Positions 26,048 to 30,506 of a stretch of DNA of 30,506 nt are shown piece by piece. Position numbers and translations under genes: made by a program. Origin of the DNA: CALWZE01 sp036644375 (lineage in GTDB: Bacteria > Bacillota > Clostridia > Oscillospirales > Ruminococcaceae). Each line of letters begins with the position of its first letter. Positions within the stretch are counted from its first letter, which is position 1. The notes beneath the pieces were generated by a model. The model saw only the letters and a list, made by a program, of their open reading frames with translations, ran no database searches and was not told the DNA's origin. The DNA lies in NCBI GenBank assembly GCA_036644375.1, contig JAVXQD010000027.1:1-30506 (forward strand), read 5' to 3'.

Positions 26048-26329
26048 CTAAAGACCTCTGACTTCTATATTCTCGGCATCAGACCTGCGTATTGTAAGCT
26101 CGTACCCACGCATAAAAAGCTCAATTGGGTCACCGAGCGGAGCCGCTTTTCTTATCATTATCTCCGTGCCGGGAGTAAGTCCCATATCAAGTAATCTGCG
26201 CCTGATTGCGCCATGCCCCGACACTTTTGAGATTGCGGCTTTTTCACCTGTATTCATTTCGTCAAGAGTCAATTTCACCGCCCCTTTAATTGTTGATATT
26301 GTCCCGTCATGATTTTTCGTTATTGTCAT
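26048..26329 (-). CDS. feoA: FeoA family ferrous-iron transport accessory protein
   Basis: The 93-residue protein has an SH3-like FeoA fold: LDEMNTGEKAAISKVSGHG, AIRRRLLDMGLTPGTEIMI, then GDPIELFMRGYELTIRRSDA. FeoA is a small cytoplasmic partner required for FeoB activity. I chose the ATG at 26329 because the upstream frame has no support; the SD is weak (GAGAG). About 15 residues precede the usual FeoA start, so an internal start is possible. It overlaps nothing and ends one base before the feoB ATG. Confidence 0.9.
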   Translation of the reverse strand: MTITKNHDGTISTIKGAVKLTLDEMNTGEKAAISKVSGHGAIRRRLLDMGLTPGTEIMIRKAAPLGDPIELFMRGYELTIRRSDAENIEVRGL

Positions 26330-26427
26330 AATGCTCTCGGTTTTTTGCCATTTATCATGTTTCCTGTCTGAATATTTTTCTTGCTGAGATGAAAACAATG
26401 GTATCTGTCGAATTAACAACATAAACT

Positions 26428-26442
26428 TGATAATAATGATAC
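26428..26442. promoter_or_regulatory. Weak Fur-box-like site between feoA and the deacetylase gene
   Basis: TGATAATAATGATAC has a perfect left half of the TGATAAT-N-ATTATCA Fur operator pattern and a degenerate right half. It lies about 100 bases upstream of feoA and 18 bases before the divergent deacetylase gene. AT-rich DNA can give this by chance. Confidence 0.25.
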
Positions 26443-26459
26443 TGATGGGAGTGATTTAA

Positions 26460-27215
26460 ATGTTTATTTCGTTTAAGATAAATAAGACATTTTTGCTTTG
26501 TCTGTGTATAGCCGCCGCCATTGCAATGGCGATTCTGCCTGCAAAAATGTTTCGCGCAGATGATGTTCCCGCCATAGCAGGGCAAAAAACAGTATATCTG
26601 ACATTTGATGACGGTCCGAGCAAGGTGACAGAAGGGCTTCTTGATGTTCTGGCAAAGCATGATGTTAAAGCTACCTTTTTCGTTACAGCGCAAAGTCCCG
26701 ATTCTTTTGAAAGCATTCGGCGCGCCGATGCCGAGGGTCACTTAATTGCCCTACACACATATACGCATGAATTTGCGGATATATACAAAAACTCCGATGC
26801 GTTTTGGGATGATATCGGTAAGCTCAATGATGTTGTTTATGAACTCACAGGAAAACACAGCAGCTATCTGCGCTTTCCCGGAGGAAGCTCAAACAGCGTA
26901 GGCAGAAAATACGGCGGCGATAATCTCATGCGCGAGCTTGCGGGTGAGTGTGAGGAGCGCGGAATAACCTATTATGATTGGAATGTTGATACAAAGGATG
27001 CCTTGGGCGGTAAAAAGCCGGCGTCTTTAATAGCCTCAAACGCAATTAAGGGTGTGCAGAACAAATCAAATGCAATAGTGCTTATGCACGATGCGAGCTA
27101 CAACTCAACTGTGGCAGAGGCGACCGACCTTATTATCAGTGAGCTGAAAAACGAGGGCTATGTTTTTGATACACTCGACCACCTTTCCGAGCCTGTGCAC
27201 CACAATCTCACATAG
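26460..27215 (+). CDS. Membrane-anchored polysaccharide deacetylase (NodB domain)
   Basis: The 251-residue protein has an N-terminal hydrophobic segment (about 10-28) that may be a signal anchor, then a NodB/CE4 domain. Motif 1 is TFDDGPS (residues 48-54, with catalytic base and metal-binding Asp) and motif 2 is HTYTH (H99 and H103, metal ligands). Motif 3 is RFPGGSS, then DWNVDTKD and finally LMHD with the catalytic His. Such enzymes remove N-acetyl groups from peptidoglycan or other surface glycans, or act in spore cortex modification (PdaA/PdaB types). The start has GGGAG 8 bases before the ATG. It is divergent from feoAB. Which glycan is modified cannot be told. Confidence 0.92.
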   Translation: MFISFKINKTFLLCLCIAAAIAMAILPAKMFRADDVPAIAGQKTVYLTFDDGPSKVTEGLLDVLAKHDVKATFFVTAQSPDSFESIRRADAEGHLIALHTYTHEFADIYKNSDAFWDDIGKLNDVVYELTGKHSSYLRFPGGSSNSVGRKYGGDNLMRELAGECEERGITYYDWNVDTKDALGGKKPASLIASNAIKGVQNKSNAIVLMHDASYNSTVAEATDLIISELKNEGYVFDTLDHLSEPVHHNLT

Positions 27216-27245
27216 CTTGTTTACAGATTGTTAATGCGCTTTTAA

Positions 27246-27274
27246 TTGCATTCAGTGCTATATTGGTGTAATAT
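27246..27274 (+). promoter_or_regulatory. Candidate promoter for the DUF5685 operon
   Basis: TTGCAT (27246-27251) and TAATAT (27269-27274) are spaced by 17 bases, about 45 bases before the TTG start of the DUF5685 gene. Both hexamers match the consensus at four of six positions, and alternative -10 boxes overlap. Confidence 0.35.
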
Positions 27275-27318
27275 AAATTGTAATATATGGGTTATTTCGC
27301 TTAAAAGGGGCTGTGCTT

Positions 27319-28197
27319 TTGTTCGGATATGTCTATCCAGATAAACCTGAATTGAAATTCCGTGAATTTGCAGCCTATCGCGCTGTTTATTGCTCGCTTT
27401 GCAGCGAGCTGCGCGAGTTTGGTTTCGGCGCAAAGGGGCTCCTGAACTACGACTTTGTATTTTCGGCTATGCTTCAGATGTCTTTAAGCAATTTTGACAT
27501 CACACCGTATGAGGCTCGCTGCAACACCAATCCGCTTGAAAAAGTAATCTTGATAAAGCCCAACGATGCATTGCATTACTCCGCTGCCGCACTTGTAATA
27601 AGCAGCTACTACAAGCTCGCTGACAATGTGCTTGACGAGAGATTTTTCAAAAAAGCATTTGCCGTCGCTGTTCGTTTCGCTATCCGCGGAGCCTATTGCA
27701 ATGCAAGGCGGCAATATCCCGATTTCGATGCCTGCATTGCATCCAAAATGGAAGCTCAGCGCATTTTCGAAAAAAGCGGAATCGACAGCCTTGACCGCGC
27801 TTGTGACGCTACTGCCTGCGGTTTGTCGTTTTTTTTCGAAAACATGAGCGAAGAAAAGACAGACAAAACCGCTCTTGCTCGTCTGGGATATCTCATTGGT
27901 CGCTACGTCTATCTTGCAGACTGCGGCGACGACCTTCATGACGATTTAAAGCACGGGAGCTATAATCCGCTGACCCTCCGTTTCGGGCTTTCAAAAATCA
28001 GCGAAATCAGCGCGGTGGAGGAAGCCTTGTCCGAGCTGAAAATTCAGCTCAATTCAACAATAGCTCAAATTGAGTCCTGCTATCGGCTTTTAAAGCCGCA
28101 ATGCTACAAATCAATTTTGGATAATATCATTTACCGCGGTCTGCTGAAAACAGTCGCGGATATCGGGGTAAAAAAGAAAGGAAAACAAAAAATATGA
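27319..28197 (+). CDS. DUF5685 family protein
   Basis: The 292-residue, mainly helical protein has the N-terminal DUF5685 pattern: MFGYVYPDKPELKFREF, then YRAVYCSLC with Cys25 and Cys28, and LLNYDFVFSAML. Near residue 201 a conserved acidic motif D-x2-DD-x2-DD is followed by KHGSYNPLTL. The function of this family is unknown to me. I chose TTG at 27319 over GTG at 27313 because AAAAGGGG lies 8 bases upstream and the protein then starts MFGYV. The stop overlaps the J-domain gene start by 4 bases (ATGA). The helical fold and Asp-rich motif could indicate a metal-binding, prenyltransferase-like protein; this is only an analogy. Confidence 0.88.
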   Translation: MFGYVYPDKPELKFREFAAYRAVYCSLCSELREFGFGAKGLLNYDFVFSAMLQMSLSNFDITPYEARCNTNPLEKVILIKPNDALHYSAAALVISSYYKLADNVLDERFFKKAFAVAVRFAIRGAYCNARRQYPDFDACIASKMEAQRIFEKSGIDSLDRACDATACGLSFFFENMSEEKTDKTALARLGYLIGRYVYLADCGDDLHDDLKHGSYNPLTLRFGLSKISEISAVEEALSELKIQLNSTIAQIESCYRLLKPQCYKSILDNIIYRGLLKTVADIGVKKKGKQKI

Positions 28198-28847
28198 CTA
28201 ATCCATACGCGGTGCTCGGCGTGAGCTCCGACGCGACTGACGAACAAATAAAAAGCGCTTATCGCGAGCTTGCGCAGCAGTACAGCGAGAGTGACTACAG
28301 CTCCGACCCGCTCAGCAGCACAGCTGACGCGCGCATGGGCGAGCTGAACGCCGCATATGACGAGATTATGGCAGAGCGCCGCGCAGGCGGTCGGAAGGCC
28401 TCCGACACCCGCGAGACCTGCGCCACGGCGCAAGCCTCGGACTCTTATGCCGAGTTTAATGAAAGTGCAAGCCGAAACTACACCGAAATACGCACCATGA
28501 TTCGAGGAAATGACCTTATCAGTGCCGAGCAGCGACTGATGGCTGTCGATACTGCACTTCGAGGTGCCGAGTGGAATTTTCTTATGGGCTGTGTTTGTCA
28601 GTCAAAGGGTTGGTTGGACGAGGCTTTCAGGTATTTTTCCTCCGCCAATTCAATTGACCCCGGCAATTCCGAATACACTGCCGCATACTCCCGCATGAGC
28701 CGTGAGCGCACCACAGGGGGTTCAAGCTACAATCCATATCAGCAGCAGAGAACAAGCGACTGCATGGGAGACGATGTTTGCGGAAACGCCTGCCAATGCA
28801 TGTGTATGTATTCCCTGTGTTCAAGCTGTTGCTGCGGCGGTAGATGA
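28194..28847 (+). CDS. J-domain protein without HPD, with Cys-rich tail
   Basis: The 217-residue protein begins like a J-domain (PYAVLGVSSDATDEQIKSAY, RELAQQY, then ELNAAYDEIM), but the HPD tripeptide that activates DnaK is replaced by SES at residues 31-33. The middle (about 98-165) resembles tetratricopeptide-type helices (SAEQRLMAVDTALRGAEWNF, DEAFRYFSSANSIDPGNSEY). The tail has nine cysteines between residues 190 and 214, a possible Zn or Fe-S site or a site for thiol modification. It overlaps the DUF5685 gene by 4 bases and is followed after 3 bases by a membrane-protein gene. Without HPD it probably cannot stimulate an Hsp70 and may be a scaffold. Function unknown. Confidence 0.9.
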   Translation: MTNPYAVLGVSSDATDEQIKSAYRELAQQYSESDYSSDPLSSTADARMGELNAAYDEIMAERRAGGRKASDTRETCATAQASDSYAEFNESASRNYTEIRTMIRGNDLISAEQRLMAVDTALRGAEWNFLMGCVCQSKGWLDEAFRYFSSANSIDPGNSEYTAAYSRMSRERTTGGSSYNPYQQQRTSDCMGDDVCGNACQCMCMYSLCSSCCCGGR

Positions 28848-28850
28848 CTT

Positions 28851-29390
28851 ATGCATCGCAACACCTATAAAATCGCACTTGGCGGTCTTGTTTCCGCAGC
28901 CGCAGTAGCGATAATGTTTTTCGGATCCATACTTCCTTTCGCAACCTTTATCTCACCCGCCGTCGCCTCGTTCAGCGTTCTTTATTTCTGCATAGAATAC
29001 AATCGCAGAACTGCGCTGCTCGTCTATGCCGTCATCGGTCTTCTCTCCATGCTATTGGCGCCGGACAAGGAGCAGGCTCTGCTTTTTGTGTTTTTGCTCG
29101 GATACTACCCAATAGCTAAATCGCTGATTGAGAAGCTGCACTCAAAGGTGCTTGCCTGGGTTTTAAAGATAGTTCTGTGCGATACAACCATGCTTGCGCT
29201 GTATTATATTATCACTCAGGTCTTTGTAATTGAGGCTGTGCGCGATGAGCTCGCCGATTACACGGCAGTCCTTTTGATTGTCATGATAATACTCGGAAAT
29301 TTCACCTTTGCCATATTTGACCTCGCGATGACTCGGCTGTCTGTATATTACGAGGTTAAGATTCGCCCGAGAATAAAACATTCCCAATGA
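28851..29390 (+). CDS. Small multi-pass membrane protein of unknown function
   Basis: The 179-residue protein has about five hydrophobic segments (IALGGLVSAAAVAIMFFGSI; ALLVYAVIGLLSMLLA; ALLFVFLLGYYPI; a long central helix; AVLLIVMIILGNFTFAIFDL) and a basic C terminus (KIRPRIKHSQ). The size, helix count and opening LGGLVSAAAVA pattern resemble S-components of energy-coupling-factor vitamin transporters, but I see no ligand motif, so this is tentative. It follows the J-domain gene after 3 bases without an SD of its own beyond a purine-poor stretch, so translation is probably coupled. A strong terminator follows 33 bases downstream, ending the three-gene operon. Confidence 0.8.
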   Translation: MHRNTYKIALGGLVSAAAVAIMFFGSILPFATFISPAVASFSVLYFCIEYNRRTALLVYAVIGLLSMLLAPDKEQALLFVFLLGYYPIAKSLIEKLHSKVLAWVLKIVLCDTTMLALYYIITQVFVIEAVRDELADYTAVLLIVMIILGNFTFAIFDLAMTRLSVYYEVKIRPRIKHSQ

Positions 29391-29561
29391 GGATACAGTA
29401 CAAAGCCACAGTTCTCCGACATGAACCCGCACAGGTAAACGCCTGTGCGGGTTTTCCTTGTGCGCCATCCGCGTATTGGAATCAGCAACGCTATACAAGT
29501 ATTTTGTCGGCCACGGTTTGCTTTTGTGTAATGGGTTAATATTCTTATCAAAATCATTCAT
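29163..29561 (-). other. Gene start with strong SD that runs into a terminator (probable truncated gene)
   Basis: On the minus strand AAGGAGG followed 5 bases later by ATG (29561) is a near-perfect initiation site. The frame gives MNDFDKNINPLHKSK and about 25 more plausible residues. It then passes through the plus-strand operon's terminator and becomes antisense to the membrane-protein gene, ending at 29163. Only about the first 40-45 codons look gene-like, so this is best read as the 5' remnant of a gene whose remainder was lost. No family recognised. Confidence 0.3.
29424..29455 (+). terminator. Rho-independent terminator of the DUF5685 operon
   Basis: CCCGCACAGG (29426-29435) and CCTGTGCGGG (29442-29451) form a perfect 10-bp GC-rich stem with a 6-base loop, followed by TTTT. 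It lies 33 bases after the last plus-strand stop and is the strongest terminator in the window. Confidence 0.92.
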
Positions 29562-29584
29562 AGAAGCCTCCTTATCCATGAAAT

Positions 29585-29782
29585 TCAGATAACCTTACAA
29601 CCCTTTTTGGTCATATTTTTTATCGAGATCCATACTGAAAACCATAGCAGAAGGAGTGAAATAATCAGCGTCCCTATGCGCAGAATAAAAATAGACAGTC
29701 TCAACAGCTGTAAAAAATCTATTGCTGAAAGCACGTTGAAAATGAGCGGCGTCCCAAAAGCTGCTATCATTAAAAGAACCAT
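29585..29782 (-). CDS. Doubtful small two-helix membrane ORF
   Basis: From the ATG at 29782 a 65-residue frame gives two hydrophobic helices (MVLLMIAAFGTPLIF and SIFILRIGTLIISLLLLWFS) and a basic tail (KNMTKKGCK). The frame is open 30 codons further up to a TTG, but that part contains a terminator hairpin, so the long form is unlikely. No SD is seen at the ATG. The stretch is much more AT-rich than the genes to its left. It may be a remnant or a small toxin-like or accessory membrane protein; a strong SD for another frame begins 24 bases after its stop. Low confidence. Confidence 0.35.
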   Translation of the reverse strand: MVLLMIAAFGTPLIFNVLSAIDFLQLLRLSIFILRIGTLIISLLLLWFSVWISIKNMTKKGCKVI

Positions 29783-29811
29783 AAAGAAATATTTGGTTTT
29801 TTCAATTTTCA

Positions 29812-29844
29812 GCAAAAAATAAGAGCTACCTTTTGATAGCTCTT
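29812..29844 (-). terminator. Rho-independent terminator downstream of the fic gene
   Basis: AAGAGCTA and TAGCTCTT form a perfect 8-bp stem (29821-29828 with 29837-29844), followed on the minus strand by ATTTTTTG. It lies 124 bases after the Fic stop and probably ends that transcript. Between the Fic stop and the hairpin I see no gene. Confidence 0.75.
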
Positions 29845-29967
29845 TTAAACCTAATTTATTTAATTTTTTCAATATGAGTACAATAAGATAGATTCTCTGT
29901 GTCTTTACAGTTTATACTCGGTCTTGAATTCCGTGTTTTTCGCAATACTGCTCTTTTTTGTAATTTA

Positions 29968-30506
29968 CTATTCGACATCCTCAAGTTTTTTATTGCATTT
30001 CCTATAATTGCCTTGGCTTCGTTCTATTGTCTTTTCCCATGTTTTTGCTGTTTCGTATTTCAGGAATTCACACAGCTCCTGTAATTCTTCGCTCGTATCA
30101 TACTGCTCAAGAGCTGCATAATACCTCTTTTTATCCTCGTCATAAACCACAAGTGGAGGTTCTCCATGTGTCATCAGAAAGTAATTCATCAAAGTTCTGC
30201 CCACTCGGCCATTGCCATCTGCAAATGGATGTATGTTCTCGAAGCTCGCATGAAAATATGCTGCTGCCATAATCTTATCTGAGCTATCGGCAACATCATT
30301 AAGCTCACCTATGAGGTCTGCAATTGCGTCCTCTACGTCCTCAGGAGCGTATCCGACCTCGTTAATTCCGGTTATATAATCATGTTTCTTAAATTCGCCC
30401 GGACGTTCACCGCGGTCAATGTACCTGTGCTCGTCATATGTGCCTGCCGTGAGTATGCTGTGAGTCTCCTTAACCATCTCAAGAGAAATTATCTCTTTCG
30501 AAACAA
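29968..30506 (-). CDS. Fic domain protein (5' end outside window)
   Basis: The minus-strand frame is open to the right edge, giving at least 179 residues. It contains the full Fic core: a substrate-binding flap region (RPGEFKKHDYITG), a helical part, then FENIHPFADGNGRVGR with the catalytic His and the phosphate-binding GNGR loop. Fic enzymes usually transfer AMP from ATP to a target protein; some act as toxins with an antitoxin, others are self-inhibited by an S/TxxxE(G/N) helix. The N-terminal part where a class II inhibitory helix would lie is outside the window, and no antitoxin-like gene follows. The C terminus (RSQGNYRKCNKKLEDVE) lacks a clear class III inhibitory motif. Confidence 0.9.
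   Translation of the reverse strand, partial: VSKEIISLEMVKETHSILTAGTYDEHRYIDRGERPGEFKKHDYITGINEVGYAPEDVEDAIADLIGELNDVADSSDKIMAAAYFHASFENIHPFADGNGRVGRTLMNYFLMTHGEPPLVVYDEDKKRYYAALEQYDTSEELQELCEFLKYETAKTWEKTIERSQGNYRKCNKKLEDVE

Noticed and set aside
1..30506. CRISPR arrays, tRNA/rRNA genes, insertion sequences, phage genes, riboswitches
   Set aside because: No regularly spaced repeats, cloverleaf, transposase or integrase motif, or recognisable riboswitch core seen on either strand by eye.

Overview
The window looks like a chromosomal segment of a low-to-moderate GC member of the Bacillota (Firmicutes), class Clostridia, most likely a gut Oscillospirales/Ruminococcaceae-type organism. The evidence is SepF and DivIVA cell-division genes, purine-rich Shine-Dalgarno (SD) sites throughout, the gene order miaB-ymcA-mutS-mutL-miaA-hfq, a DUF5685 protein next to a Cys-tailed J-domain protein, and the absence of outer-membrane genes. 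The taxonomic call is inference. I see no rRNA, tRNA, CRISPR array, transposase or phage gene.

Left part (1-3.9 kb): a MATE efflux pump runs off the left edge on the minus strand. It is divergent from a two-gene plus-strand unit made of a CorC/HlyC-type transporter and a YjdF-like membrane protein. A bidirectional hairpin terminator (3652-3690) separates this unit from the long minus-strand block.

Central block (3.9-22.7 kb, all minus strand, so read right to left): radC; then uvrB-uvrA behind a candidate LexA box; then a strong promoter and miaB-ricA/ymcA-mutS-mutL-miaA-hfq-HlyD-like adaptor, mostly overlapping or nearly touching. A second strong promoter (7798-7826) then drives sepF-divIVA-lspA-rluD-HAD phosphatase, with an apparent 28-residue membrane protein at the 3' end. 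The block joins nucleotide excision repair, mismatch repair, the two enzymes that make ms2i6A in tRNA, an RNA chaperone and division/envelope genes.

Right part (22.9-29.4 kb): a second RluA-family pseudouridine synthase, the ferrous-iron uptake pair feoA-feoB, a membrane-anchored polysaccharide deacetylase, and a tight three-gene operon (DUF5685 protein, degenerate J-domain protein with nine Cys in its tail, small membrane protein) closed by a strong terminator.

Right edge (29.4-30.5 kb): an AT-rich, poorly coding stretch that looks decayed or recombined, then a Fic-domain AMP-transferase-type gene cut by the window edge.

Most of the window is conserved housekeeping DNA. I did not find a clear undescribed defence or mobile system. 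The least explained items are the DUF5685/J-domain/membrane-protein operon, the HlyD-like adaptor without partners between hfq and sepF, the start of miaB, and the decayed right edge.
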